A stretch of DNA of 64,000 nucleotides from Evernia prunastri (GCA_003184365.1 NKYR01000075.1:124398-188397); one strand, 5' to 3'; shown: positions 32,854-44,252, numbered from the stretch's first letter. The notes: generated by a model not told the origin, from the letters alone. Translations and numbers: made by a program.

Positions 32854-33776
32854 TCAACGTAACAACTTTCTCAGCTCGGACCCAACATCTTCCAATCTCT
32901 CACTGTACCAACCATCCGGTTGCTTGGTTTGATACCGGGACCCTCCCAGGCATGCTTTCGAGAGCTCAATGATCTCAATTGCAGCATCAGACTTCCCTTT
33001 CGCCGCCCCCACGGCTTCAAGCCAGTGACATCCATCGCGGTAAATCTGCTTCGCAACCCCCTTCGGCCCCTTAAAAGAGACAATGCAGTCGAGATACAAG
33101 CGGCTGAGGTTCACGGCGCCGGTCAACATCGTGAGGGCAGGGTGGTTGAATGCTTTGTGAGCTTTGGTGGCGCCCCAACATTGGATTGTGAGATCAGTGA
33201 GGGTGGCACGATTCTTGGGGCCGATGATAGCGAGGAATGCGTGCAGGGCCGTAGTGTCTTCGAGAGCGAACGAATTGCCGGCGTATAGGATCGGCTGGGC
33301 TTCGGTATGGATGGCCCGATTAAGAAGGAGGATACTGGGCGTGAGAGTGTTGCGTCTTGCGCTGTGCCCGTTTGCATTGGCGGCGCTGGGGGTTGAACGT
33401 TGTACGGTGCGGCGGTAACGCTTAGTCTTCGCGACCAGGAACACGACGCTGGGATCTTCCAGAGCTAGAGCGTAGATCTGATTCTTGATCTCTGCTGGTA
33501 GTAAGGTGAAGGGAAAGATTTTGCGTTTGGGTAGAAGCTTGGTAGAGACCGTGGTACGGCTGGCTTTGAGCTTCTAGGGTAGGTGTTAGATGGATCCCGG
33601 CTGCCAAAGACTGCCATGATACTCTAGCGGACCTTTCTTGTGGTCGCCGTGACTTCTTCGTCAGGAGACCCATAATTATCATCTGCTTCGCCCTCTTCGG
33701 AGCTGTTCTCGCGGTACGAGACCTCAGCTCTCTTGCGCTTTGGGTACCCCCGCGTGGTCACTGTACTGGTGGCCAT
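32854..33776 (-). CDS. F-box-like hypothetical protein of a fungal DUF family
   Basis: Two exons, 33776-33633 and 33573-32854; 864 nt, 287 aa. A basic, acidic-patched N-terminus (PKRKRAEVS, EEGEADD) leads to FTLLPAEIKNQIYALALEDP at about residues 69-88. This LPxEIxNxIYxxAL helix is the hallmark of a very large family of F-box-like fungal proteins (DUF7730-type). LTPSILLLNRAIHTEAQPILYAGNSF follows, the family's second signature. The rest resembles a degenerate leucine-rich region. Such proteins expand in dothideomycetes and may be substrate adaptors, but function is unproven. It lies directly beside the repeat block. Confidence 0.8.
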
Positions 33777-33943
33777 GTTTGACTTGTCAAGGAGGATGAG
33801 GAGAGGTGTGAAAAAGAAGGGAAAGAGATGTCGGAAATTTCGTTTAAGTAATTGAGGAGGAAAGTGAATGTCACGAGACTTGCTCTAAGTGGCTAGTCTA
33901 GGCAAGTATTCAGGCAGCGACCTCTACGGTATCAGGAAAGGAC

Positions 33944-33952
33944 GACTCCTTA
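33944..33952. repeat. Left candidate target-site duplication (imperfect)
   Basis: GACTCCTTA stands immediately left of the repeat block, and GACTACCTTA occurs at 36933-36942 just right of it. One base differs by insertion. Tentative. Confidence 0.3.
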
Positions 33953-34633
33953 CCAAGTTCAACGATAGCGCAAAACCACATTTTTGTTCACACACCCACA
34001 ACGACATCATTTACGGGTCTGAGGCCTACAGTACGGTAATCAGCTCATTATGAGGTATCTGCCCGTACCCATAATAAGCAGTTTACACGACTGTAGGCCT
34101 CGGGTCCAAGGACCTCTGAAAATCGCGCGATGCCACATACTCTTTCCGACAGTCAGGTCATCAAAAGCCTCTCTTTCGACTGAGTCATAAGCTCACGATA
34201 CGGATCATCTACCGACCTCGCCCTACCATAAGCACACAATCCTCAAAAGAGTCTATAAAACAGTCTCTCGACGCGTTCGACAAAAAGTCACGTGTCATTT
34301 CAATCATGTCAACAAACAGTAGCACACAGTCATTTCAGCATAGGCCGTAACGCCTCTACACTGTCAGATCTCAACATCTAGACATTACACTTCTTATTCA
34401 GCCTCCGCAATACCGCATCACCCTCTAATCACCCCAAGAGAGCATCTTCGTCTTCTTATACCGTCATCGACTACCTACTCAGCCTACGACGCGAGCGATC
34501 ATCCACCCTGTCCTCTTCCGGGGTGTCTCGATGTATATGGTTTCAAATCGTTCGACTTCGCCCTATCGAAACGTATCCGAATGTGGTTCCATCGGATCTT
34601 GAATCTCGGCCGCCTACCGAGTAACAGACTATA
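33953..34633. repeat. Uncharacterised interspersed element, copy A (truncated at an assembly joint)
   Basis: 681 bp matching 34635-35315 with about four differences seen by eye. It begins CCAAGTTCAACG and ends ACTATA at the N. Near the start is an inverted repeat, GAGGCCTACAG ... CTGTAGGCCTC (about 34021-34105), able to form a hairpin. A TCTATAAAACAG stretch about 300 bp in could be an internal TATA box. No transposase, integrase or reverse transcriptase is encoded. Confidence 0.8.
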
Positions 34634-34634
34634 N
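34634..34634. other. Single-N assembly joint
   Basis: One unknown base separates copy A from copy B. Because the flanks share 681 bp of near-identity, the joint may be a failed merge of overlapping contigs rather than a true tandem repeat. Confidence 0.95.
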
Positions 34635-35660
34635 CCAAGTTCAACGATAGCGCAAAACCACATTTTTGTTCACACACCCACAACGACATCATTTACGGGT
34701 CTGAGGCCTACAGTACGGTAATCAGCTCATTATGAGGTATCTGCCCGTACCCATATTAAGCAGTTTACACGACTGTAGGCCTCGGGTCCAAGGACCTCTG
34801 AAAATCGCGCGATGCCACGTACTCTTTCCGACAGTCAGGTCATCAAAAGCCTCTCTTTCGACTGAGTCATAAGCTCACGATACGGATCATCTACCGACCT
34901 CGCCCTACCATAAGCACACAATCCTCAAAACAGTCTATAAAACAGTCTCTCGACGCGTTCGACAAAAAGTCACGTGTCATTTCAATCATGTCAACGAACA
35001 GTAGCACACAGTCATTTCAGCATAGGCCGTAACGCCTCTACACTGTCAGATCTCAACATCTAGACATTACACTTCTTATTCAGCCTCCGCAATACCGCAT
35101 CACCCTCTAATCACCCCAAGAGAGCATCTTCGTCTTCTTATACCGTCATCGACTACCTACTCAGCCTACGACGCGAGCGATCATCCACCCTGTCCTCTTC
35201 CGGGGTGTCTCGATGTATATGGTTTCAAATCGTTCGACTTCGCCCTATCGAAACGTATCCGAATGTGGTTCCATCGGATCTTGAATCTCGGCCGCCTACC
35301 GAGTAACAGACTATACTGAGAAGTAGTGACCCTCAGCAGTTGTCAGGGCAACTCCGCCTAGTAGGCTTGAATGGAAAAGAGTTGGAATTGGGAGTGGGAT
35401 ACTGTTCTTTGGGACCCCCGGGCTTAGAGGGGTCCCACCCTATACTGCAAGACTACATAGAAACACCAAGGGTTCCGGGTCAAAAAACGGGAAATGGTTC
35501 TTTACGAAAGAGGTCCGGCGATTGTAGGGTAGCCTCTTTCAATGATTCAGGATTCAGAGCATTTGATAGATAGATTACATGATCTCGCATAGTCGGCCAA
35601 TCAGGCAAGACTTCAGGGTAGTATGATATAATCAATCAATCAATCAATCAAGCTCTTGGT
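34635..35660. repeat. Uncharacterised interspersed element, copy B (longest)
   Basis: About 1 kb. The first 681 bp equal copy A; the remainder, starting CTGAGAAGTAGTG, is shared with copy C and ends in a tetranucleotide tail (ATCA)n at about 35632-35652. The end AGTATGATATAATCAATCA is common to copies B and C, so it is probably the real 3' end. A 77-codon ORF at 35340-35573 has no known motif. A simple-repeat tail without coding capacity resembles a non-autonomous retroelement, but class is not proven. Confidence 0.75.
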
Positions 35661-36133
35661 GCAGACATGTGTCATCCCATTCGAGAGCAGTGGCCTGAGG
35701 AAGAATCCTGATTTTTCAGTAAGCCAGAATGGCAAAGCCTCTTCGAGTGGTACTGTTATGAACTCTATCAGGCTGTTACAGATACCGAAAATCATCTTGC
35801 TCGACTTAACGCAATTCTTACGCAGGTTCGTATGCAGCTTTTTGACGCGTTAGCCAGGGGACGATATCGCGTTGGATTCCTCACGGCTACTTTGTAGATT
35901 ACTATCTACGCCTCTACATCCACTGGGTTTACTATCAGTTGCCAATTCGGACTCCAAGAGCTTCAGAAAGTATAGGATTCCAGTTTCCAAGGTCAAGGCT
36001 GCGCGAACAGCTAATATGCGTTTTTGCAAAACGCTCAAGGTCATTACTTTTGTGGACGCTAATCACATTCGAATCATCCTGAACTTTTCCAGCGTTGACG
36101 GCCTCAGATGGGGACTTAATAACGAACCATGGT
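35661..36133. repeat. Degenerate putative retroelement fragment between repeats
   Basis: About 470 bp lying between a direct copy and an inverted copy of the element. One frame reads FEWYCYELYQAVTDTENH and then ARLNAILTQVRMQLFDALARG before stops, which is protein-like and could be a gag remnant; other frames are broken. Interpretation is weak. Confidence 0.35.
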
Positions 36134-36230
36134 CTTGGGGATTGATTGATTATGTCATACTACCCTGAAGTTAGTCCCTTAGTGGGCCAACTATGCGAGA
36201 TTACATAATCCATCTACCAGCCAATCCAGC
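36134..36230 (-). repeat. Diverged inverted copy of the element's 3' end
   Basis: The plus strand here (ATTGATTGATTATGTCATACTACCCTGAAGT, then ACTATGCGAGAT and a TAATC-ATCTA stretch) is the reverse complement of about 35555-35650 with scattered differences. It includes the ATCA tail in reverse (TGATTGATT). It is more diverged than copies A-C and therefore older. Confidence 0.7.
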
Positions 36231-36520
36231 CAATCATATTGCCCCACTAGCAAAAGTGAGGCTATACAAATCGGTGTGGATCCACTTGCTGCCTCATTGC
36301 ATGCATCCTTGTGGGGGGGTACCCTACTACGCTGGGGCCCCCCACATCGTGGCCGCGTCCTGCTTGTTGATATCATGCCTCTACGAATCCTTCTTCTTGT
36401 TCTTCATCGAGGGCTCGAAATTGCCCAATGAGCCCAGTATTCCATATAAAATTCGCCGCCATGGAGGCGTAGCGAGGTGTTGTCAGCATATCTTCGTGAG
36501 TTATCACCCCCCCTTGCACC

Positions 36521-36521
36521 N
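36521..36521. other. Single-N assembly joint
   Basis: One unknown base; the sequence to the right starts inside the element (CGAAACGTATCC, equal to position 35249 in copy B). The left flank (CCCCCCTTGCACC) is unrelated, so the joint is a repeat-induced break. Confidence 0.95.
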
Positions 36522-36928
36522 CGAAACGTATCCGAATGTGGTTCCATCGGATCTTGAATCTCGGCCGCCTACCGAGTAACAGACTATACTGAGAAGTAGT
36601 GACCCTCAGCAGTCGTCAGGGCAACTCCGCCTAGTAGGCTTGAATGGAAAAGAGTTGGAATTGGGAGTGGGATACTGTTCTTTGGGACCCCCGGGCTTAG
36701 AGGGGTCCCACCCTATACTGCAAGACTACATAGAAACACCAAGGGTTCCGGGTCAAAAAACGGGAAATGGTTCTTTACGAAAGAGGACCGGCGATTGTAG
36801 GGTAGCCTCTTTCAATGATTCAGGATTCAGAGCATTTGATAGATAGATTACATGATCTCGCATAGTCGGCCAATCAGGCAAGACTTCAGGGTAGTATGAT
36901 ATAATCAATCAATCAATCAATCAATCAA
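36522..36928. repeat. Uncharacterised interspersed element, copy C (5' truncated by the joint)
   Basis: Matches 35249-35650 with only a few single-base differences (for example CAGTCGTC versus CAGTTGTC, GAGGACC versus GAGGTCC). It ends in a slightly longer (ATCA)n tail, after which the sequence becomes ordinary. No excess of C-to-T changes that would signal RIP was seen. Confidence 0.8.
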
Positions 36929-37856
36929 ACCTGACTACCTTAGCGACGCAATGGCGGGCCTCGGTACCGTATAGCTACGGTAGTGTTACCATAGTACTGG
37001 AGGGACGTTACATCCAAATATACTTGCCATTTGACAGTGACAAATTACAATCGTAACATTCAATAAACGTTTCAGTCTGATGAGACGTTTCAAGACTAGC
37101 TGTAATGCATTAAGCTAGCTTGTATCCCAGATCCGACAGCCTTCCGATCAGGGTCCTCAAACACCCCACAGTCCCCACCAGTCCCACACCTACAGCCCCA
37201 CAACCATGGACACATAAGTATCTGATGGACACCCCCGCGAGAAAATTGTCCAAATCGCTCATTTTTGCACTTAATTCTTTAGAAGCGTTGATGTTTCTCA
37301 GCGTAGAGACCTTTCGAGTACTGGACTTGGCAGGCTTGACAGTACTTTTGATGAGAAATAGTAATTGATCGATAACCTATCTTATAAAGATACGTCATGA
37401 TAAGGAAACTAGTCAATCATCGTTCATTTTAGGATACGGTGAAATATTTCTAGACGTATACTTAATGTAACGGTATCATGGTTTAGGACCCTGGAACCGT
37501 ACTGGAACCGTTTCTCAAAAAGTAACCGCCTTTACACCGTTTCTTGGATCCATAGCCTTCCGCTAAGGTACGGATCACTCGTAGAGGACTATGACCGTGA
37601 CAGCTACATGCACCTAGTCGCTAACAGGCCAAGCGATCAATCATGTATGGGCGCGCGGTATGTCTAAATCACCGTTATACAATTTTCGGTTGCGAAAGCA
37701 GATCGTCTACGTCAGAGGAGGGGAAGTTACATGAGCATGAGCGTATCTCTTCTTCGAATTTGAAGTGCTGCATATGCGATTCATCTCCATTAAATCCTAA
37801 ATCCAACCCACTCTTGTCTCTTGAAACCAACGCAACCTTCGTAACCTGCCACAAAA
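36929..37856. other. Intergenic region right of the repeat block
   Basis: Unique, fairly AT-rich sequence with no recognised gene; ORFs are short. The last 200 bp are the promoter region of the dehydrogenase gene. Confidence 0.5.
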
Positions 37857-39300
37857 ATGTCCAACCCCACCCCGACCCTCCTATTTGCAGGCCTCGGCGC
37901 AATGGGCCACGGCATGGCCTCCCACCTCCTACGCTCCAACTTCCCCGTGATCGGCTACGACGTGCACGCCCCTTCCATGCTCCGCCTCGTCGCCGAAGGC
38001 GCCGCCTCAGCCAACACGCCCCGCGAAGCAGCCGCTGGGCCGACAAACGCCGCCGACATCATGCTCGTCATGGTCGCGAACCACCACCAAGCGACGCCTC
38101 TCCTCTTCGACCCGACTACCGGCGCCGTGACCGGTTTGAAAGCGCACGCCACGATCATCGTCTGCTCGACCGTCGCGCCGGCGTACATCCGCGAGCTGGA
38201 AACCCGTCTACACGAGGTCGGCAGATCGGACATCCGCCTCATCGATGCCCCCGTCTCCGGCGGCACGGTCAGAGCCGCGGATGGCACGCTGTCCGTGTTC
38301 TCGTCCGGTTCCGATGAGGCTCTCTTCGCGCCCCACGTCCAATCCATCCTCGCCTGCCTCAGCGACGCCAAGAAACTGTATCATGTGCCCGGCGGGCTGG
38401 GCGCGGGCAGTAAGGCCAAACTGATCCATCAAATTTTCGCCGGGGTGCACATCGCCCTCGCAAGTGAAGCGATGGGTCTGGCCGCCGCTGCGGGCTTGGA
38501 CACGCAGGACGTGTTCGACGAGTTGTGCGCGGGGGAAGGGTCCAGTTGGATGTTCCGGAACCGGGTGCCGTTCATGCTCGATCCGGGTCGGGGCCGGTAC
38601 AGCGCCGTTTCCATCATCGCGAAGGACGTGGCGATCGTGACGGCCACGGCGCGGGAGGAACGGTTCCCGCTGCCCATGGTGGCGGTGGCGGAGCAGTTGT
38701 ATTCCGTGGCGATGAGTGCGGGGTGGGCTGCTGAGGACGATTGGGTCGTGGTGAGGTTGTATCTACCCGGCAGGCCGGACCTCGTGAGGGAACGGGCTGG
38801 GACGAAGGCTGTGCGTGAAGATGTCGGTGCGGCCAGGGGTGATGTTGGCGTCTGTGCGCACGACATTCAAGATCTGATGGTCGGGGTCCATCTCGCCGCT
38901 ATGTCTGAAGCCATGGCCTTTTGCGAGAAACTGGGCATCGATACGGAGTTGATGTACGATATCGTCTCCAATGCCGCGGGCGCCAGTAAAGTTTTCGACA
39001 AGTATTTCCGACCGATGAAAGAGGCGGGCTGGGGGCTGAAAGGTCTGCGGGGTGTTGAGGAGGTCCGGAATAGTTTGGTTAGTGAATTATCCTATATTTA
39101 ATTCGTTCCTCATTGTATTCTCTCTTCCTTTTCTTTTCCTTTTCCTTATCTTCCAATTGTGACTGAGTCCGGAGAAACGAGCCTTATACTGATGGTGATA
39201 TTATTTCCAGATGAAAGCGGTATCAAAGGCCGGGGAGCTGAAGTATCCGCTCTTCCTTGCTTCGGCGGCGCTGCAGGAGTTTCAGAGACAGTTGAGATGA
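37857..39300 (+). CDS. 3-hydroxyisobutyrate/beta-hydroxyacid dehydrogenase-like protein
   Basis: Two exons, 37857-39077 and 39211-39300; 1311 nt, 436 aa. The N-terminal NAD(P) Rossmann motif is GLGAMGHGMASHL (residues 12-24). The family signature DAPVSGG follows near residue 140, and GAGSKAKLIHQIF near residue 185 holds the conserved catalytic lysine. After the first all-helical domain (ALASEAMGLAAAAGLDTQDVFDEL) comes a second, similar helical stretch (HLAAMSEAMAFCEKLGIDTELMYD), so the substrate-binding part appears duplicated, as in fungal members longer than the usual 300 residues. The short last exon supplies the typical ending YPLFLASAALQEFQ. The coding DNA is markedly GC-rich compared with its flanks. 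Substrate not predictable. Confidence 0.88.
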
Positions 39301-41901
39301 TTGCGATCTTGTGCAATTTGCAAATGAGGTCTGGTTGTACCTACTGACATGTTGTTTCGTGACTGTATGTGTTCCATTGTGCTGCCGTGGTTTTTGCCTC
39401 TTTGACTACTAGAGTAACTCCGTCCGGTGTATCTATCGACCAACAGATCCATTATTCAATCTATCCATTGATTCATCAACTTGTTCTGTTATGCGTCCAT
39501 TCAAGTTAAATATATCTCATTTGCAACATTAATTTCTATACTTAACTCAATGCACACCTTTCGTCTCTCACGACCTCATCTCCAGTCTCTCCAGGGACAC
39601 TTCTTCGTGCAGAGCCTCGCGTATAAACAACCACCACCACATCTTCCGCCACTTATACCTGACTCTAGTTGTTTCCCGGTCGGTAGAAGATATCGAAGTT
39701 CTTCGTTACGCCCTTGTGTTCAGAAATTTCCCGGCTGGGAAGGAGGGACAGGATGAATTTGAACGAGCGGGACTCGGTTGGTCCGCAGGCGAGGCGGCAC
39801 GGTCTATGTTGTGGATCGCGATGACGTAGGTGATCCGGCCGGATCTTGGCAGGTGGGCTACGAAGTTGCTCCGGTCGGACCTCGAATCATGAGCGCAGGC
39901 GTAGGTTTTCACTCGGGCGGGATGTTTTGGGGGGTTTGATATGAGGGGAAGAACATAGAGAGAAGGGGGTGAAGTGAATACGAGCGACGGCTATGTGCAA
40001 TATGTATGCAGGGCCTGTCTACCCTATACGTTGTAATTCCGAGTACATTCGCCGGGCGCAACCGTGTTCATTTCGCAAGTGTGACTTTTGAACGTAGCCA
40101 CAAACAGGGCCACGACCCGTGTGAGTTAAAGCTATCGACGCGGTCAGAGCGATATCGATATTGTCTATTACAAGATCAATCTGTCTCCCGGCTGCTCTCG
40201 GAAGGGAGGTATCTCCACCCTAGATGGTCGCCTTTGACGCTACATATCCAAGACTCAGCAATGGATCGTAGACAGCTGCTGGTCACTCGAAGGCTGCAGT
40301 TTCACAAAGACAAGTCCGTACACCCAGCCTCGAATGAGGGAGGATTCGAATTTTCGAGGTATAATCGCGCTGTGTTCATAGATGTTGCAACAGATCAAAT
40401 GTAGCGGTTTGATCAGGAAATTATGTCGATGAACATGAAATCTGGTGGACTAAGAGTGTGGATGAGAGTAACTATGTGTGCGTTCGAAAAGTCGCAATGG
40501 CAGTAATTGTGTATATGCAGACCGCAGTCAAGCTCTCCGACCGTAAATGCATACGCACAGATGATATCTAGAAGAAACGAAGGCACCCTCGAGTATCCAA
40601 TAATGAACTTGGAAGTGCGTCAAAGAGTAAGTCAGAAATGGCAGCAAGCATCGACCTTTCCATTCGAGCTAGTCTTCTGGGTCCTCGCGACACCCATCAG
40701 CTCATCTCCCATTGCCCTGCGCCTTTCTACTTGGGTCAACAGTAAGCACCGATGCTCATTCTCGCCGTCACTGATCCAGGTCTTGGTGGGGGTTTTTTTT
40801 GGTGATTATTCAAGCACGAAGATAGGAGGTCGAAAAGCCACTCTCAGATAGATTGGAACTCGGCAGGCCGTCTATGAAAGATGAACATGATCCTTCAAAG
40901 CTAGCGATGGCGTTCTGCAAGTTCTGGAGATGCTTGATTGGAGATATCATGGCCTTGTTCCAGTGAATCGGCTCGCCGAGCTGATGACGTTGTTTTCATA
41001 TGCACATTAAAGCAAGAAACTGCTGGTGGCTGGATAACAGTAAAGGTTTCGAATGTCTTGCTGCCCGCGTATGGAAAGATGGTGATTGCATACGGGACAA
41101 GATGAGATTCGTTGTGTTTTTGACAACAAGACCATCGTAGACCCAGCATCAGAGACATATCATGAGCTTCGCGGTAACAAACCTCTGATCACCCCTCTCG
41201 CCGTCGGTGTTCCCCCATGCCTCGTTCTCAGATATTGTATAGCATAGATAGTTCTTTGAATTCAAAGCCGTCCTCGTCAGGGTCCGGGATGATACGAATA
41301 AAACTGGCGCGAAGGCGTGTACGTAGAGACCTCTAGTGGTAGGCTTAAGAAGAGACCTGAGACATCGTACTGGACACTGAGCAGGTGCTTGTTTTATGCA
41401 GTTTGGGAGACGTTGGATAGATATCAAGTATGCGGTCGACGTGAGAAGCGTTACGTGCCTTCATCTTAGGCGAGCGGTAGAGAGTATTGAGACCAGAGAC
41501 CACTGCCGGTGGTAGTGGTTGCGTTGAGTTAATTCGAAATTTTGGGTGTGTTTCTTAGGTGGTGACAAGATGAGCTTGAGACGATGATTCGGTCCGATGG
41601 AAACATCCTCTACATCAGAAAAGCAGTCGACGCGCCCGCGTGTTGAGTGAAAAGCGAGTTATCCACAGGTGTGTTGCGTCATTCAGTATACGGCAGCTTG
41701 CTGACCGCCGGCAAACCCGAGGAGGGACTGAGCTGATTACCCTTCAGTTTCAGAAGACTGAATTATCCTTCTAGCGTCAATCTTTCCCACCTGCACAGAT
41801 AGCGGTAGCAGCAGAAACGCCTACTTCAGACAAAGCAAGTCCCTTTCTTTCTCACACCTTTTTGCAGAACCGTAGTAGAACATCCATCCATTCTCTCCAT
41901 A
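39301..41901. other. Long intergenic region, no gene recognised
   Basis: About 2.6 kb. ORFs at 40006-40404 and 40507-40851 (plus) and 41149-41427 (minus) are 92-132 codons with no domain pattern, signal peptide or splice partner. A T8 run occurs at about 40794. I see no transposon remnant. Confidence 0.45.
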
Positions 41902-42729
41902 CTATAACCTCGCCTTCTCCATCCTCTTCTCCTCGTCCCACTTTCTTCTCGCCCTCCATCCATTCCACACCTCCCACCCGCTCACCCCAACCACTCCTAA
42001 CGGACTCCCCATCAGCCACCACCCCCAAGCCCAACCTCCGCCGTCTCCCTTAACCTTCCCAACCACCCTCCGCACCTCCCTCTCCAAATCCTCTTTATCC
42101 CCATCATTCACCAGCACCTTTCCCCTCCCTTGTCCCCTTGCCTTCGTTCTTCCCACCTTTTCCTCAACCCCCATCTGACTACCCACCCGATCCTCCGCCT
42201 CCTGCGCACTCAACCCCTTATCCCGCTCCCTCAACCGTCGCATCTGCACCTCCGGCGACGCAACGGCCACCATAAGGACCACAGAAACGAAGATGTCAAG
42301 CCCGGACTCGTAAAGCAGCGGAATATCCAACACCACCGCCCAGTAACCCTTCAGGAAATACCCCAACACCTCCCACGCCATCGCCGCCCTCACGAGCGGG
42401 TGCACGATGCCGTTCAGCGCCTCGCGATCCCTCCGTTTTCCCTCCCCGTTGCCAAACACGCGTCGTCCCAACGCGGCCCGGTTGATTTCGCGCGTGGCGT
42501 TCCTGCCGATGCCGATAGGCACACTGGGGTCGAGAGGTTGCAGGAGGTCCGGTGTCGAGGGGCCGAATCTTTCGAGGATGCGCGTGTAGCCGCGGGTGCC
42601 GGGGAGGACGACGCGGCGGGCGAGGAGGTCGGCGTCGACGATGGGGAGGTTGTAGGGTGGGGAGTGGAGGAGGGCGGAGACGGTGGATTTGCCGGTTGCT
42701 AAGGAGCCTGTGAGGCCGATTAGAATCAT
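41902..42729 (-). CDS. CAB5: Dephospho-CoA kinase
   Basis: Single exon, 275 aa from the ATG at 42729. The frame is open 45 codons further upstream, but that part is Pro/Thr-rich, and the family begins at MILIGLTG. The P-loop is GSLATGKST at residues 8-16, followed by the family's VDADLLARRVV, GIVHPLVR and VVLDIPLLYESGLD motifs. It phosphorylates dephospho-CoA with ATP, the last step of CoA synthesis. Residues about 150-190 carry the RLRERDKGLSAQEAEDRV lid. The C-terminus has a Trp-rich hydrophobic stretch (GWAWGWWLMGSPLGVVGVS) that could anchor it to a membrane, a common feature of fungal homologues. The symbol follows the yeast orthologue. Confidence 0.93.
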   Translation of the reverse strand: MILIGLTGSLATGKSTVSALLHSPPYNLPIVDADLLARRVVLPGTRGYTRILERFGPSTPDLLQPLDPSVPIGIGRNATREINRAALGRRVFGNGEGKRRDREALNGIVHPLVRAAMAWEVLGYFLKGYWAVVLDIPLLYESGLDIFVSVVLMVAVASPEVQMRRLRERDKGLSAQEAEDRVGSQMGVEEKVGRTKARGQGRGKVLVNDGDKEDLEREVRRVVGKVKGDGGGWAWGWWLMGSPLGVVGVSGWEVWNGWRARRKWDEEKRMEKARL

Positions 42730-43190
42730 GGTTGTGGAGGCGTGGGGGTCTTGCAAGGCAGGGTTTGTTGGGGGTATGGTTGGTGGTGTGGCTAGGTTGG
42801 CAGAGGATGGTGTGGGGAAGTTGAGATGTGGGGTTGGCAGCGGGATAGGTAAGGTAAAGGTCAACGGACTTTGGGTTCTTTTATTTTAGATGCAATTGCC
42901 ATTGAATTACAACATATTGCTACATAAATACAAGCCTCAGAGTACAGAAATACTCTATGAAAATGAATCGCTTCTATGGGAATCTTTTAATGGGACAACA
43001 TCCAATCCACGCCAAATGCTGACTTGCTCACTAATTGACCAAACTTCTTCAGCAAGACGTTTTCTTTTTCCGTAGACTCTTGTGGTCATCATCTCACCAT
43101 TCCAGACATGCTCTTGCCATGAAATCCCTACTCACGAATTGAATCCGGCCTAGGTGGGCTGCTCATGCCTTTCCGTACGATTGTAGACCG
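42730..43190. other. Intergenic region
   Basis: Between the dephospho-CoA kinase start and the CFIm25 stop, both minus strand. Contains the promoter of the kinase; nothing else recognised. Confidence 0.5.
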
Positions 43191-44252
43191 TCAAACTTGC
43201 TCCTCAGGCGCAGGAACCGCAGCAGCATCACTCTGATCACCACCCTCTTCATGCCCGTTGACTCCATTCTCCACCTTGATATCCCCATTCATTGCTTCAT
43301 CAAAATCGTCCCCCTCGGCCAGAACCTTAACACTGTACGGTCCCGGATCACCGCCTGGGGTCCTCGCAACCACATTTGCATCTTCGTCCACAAACTCGAA
43401 ATTGTATCGCGACAGTAGATGCGGGATAGCTGAGAGCTGAGGACCGTATCGGGCTGTATTGTCGTAAAGTTCGAAGAGAGGGACGGCGAGGAGTTTCATG
43501 TTTTTGGGGACGCTGAGGACTTCTGTATTGCCCGCTGTCATTAGCCCTCACATCTTCTTCTTTCAACGAGGTCGGACGAAAACGTACTACTCTTTGGCAA
43601 TTGAATGAAATATAGCTTCTTGCACTCCTTTGGCCTCGTCACATGGGCCGGCAAGAACGGATACATGAATGTCTCAAAATTCGGTCTCCACCATTGCGCA
43701 AGCGTGTCCGCAATATGCCACTCATCATTGACACCCTCGCCTGAGAACTGTGTGCCGGATGGCGCCAAGCGCTCATTGAGACGCGCTTTGAAGCCTTCGA
43801 TTTCATCTTCATCGTCGCGGAGGTAGTCGCCCGGTCTGGAGATGTCAAACGTGTCAGCTTGTAGAAGAAGTTGAGGTTGGGAAGAAATTGACATACAGCT
43901 TGAAAAACGCGTTCGCAATCTGCAGCATCAGAATGTGTGGGTGATTGTGTTCATGACAGACCAAGACGCCCTCACAGGTTCGCCGCATGCCATGGTTGAC
44001 GTAGTGTTCTTCCAATCTCTTTAGACGCGCTAACACCGAAGGATCCTCTTCTGGCTGGTGCTCTTTGGTACCAAAGGTATAGTTGCTCAGAGGGAAGAGG
44101 CGGATAGTAGGAGGTTGATTTGCGTCAAATGCTCTGGGAAGGATAGGACTGTTTGTGTCACGTCGCGGTTAGTAGAGCTCGTTGGACGCTGGAGGAACAG
44201 CCTCGACTTACGGGTATGAGGTCTGCAAAGCCGTCCCTGTCACCGTAGACAT
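43191..44252 (-). CDS. Cleavage factor Im 25-kDa subunit (CPSF5/NUDT21-like)
   Basis: Four exons: 44252-44212, 44148-43897, 43835-43588, 43534-43191; 885 nt, 294 aa. After a short N-terminus come the CFIm25 signatures: RLFPLSNYTFGTKE, GMRRTCEGVLVCHEHNHPH, FFKLPGDYL, the Nudix-like EIEGFKARLNERLAP, WWRPNFETFMYPFLPAHVTRPKECKKL, and VPKNMKLLAVPLFELYDN with YGPQLSAIPHLLSRYNF. The protein binds UGUA elements in pre-mRNA and helps select poly(A) sites; it binds RNA rather than hydrolysing nucleotides. The C-terminal 65 residues are acidic and fungal-specific. The start at 44252 (MSTVTGTALQ) suits the family length. The frame stays open upstream to an ATG at 44597, which would add 115 residues. Confidence 0.93.

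Noticed and set aside
35340..35573. 77-codon ORF inside the repeat element (also at 36640-36846)
   Set aside because: Present in both copies only because the copies are near-identical; no known motif and no evidence of selection, so not called a gene.
33953..36928. LTR retrotransposon with paired LTRs
   Set aside because: Direct copies exist, but no TG...CA ends, primer-binding site, integrase or reverse transcriptase could be seen, and assembly joints confuse the layout.
40006..40851. Two plus-strand ORFs of 132 and 114 codons
   Set aside because: No recognisable motif or consistent codon pattern in a 2.6-kb empty stretch.
42730..42864. N-terminal extension of dephospho-CoA kinase from an upstream Met
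   Set aside because: The 45 extra residues are Pro/Thr-rich without a convincing mitochondrial presequence, and the family begins at MILIGLTG.
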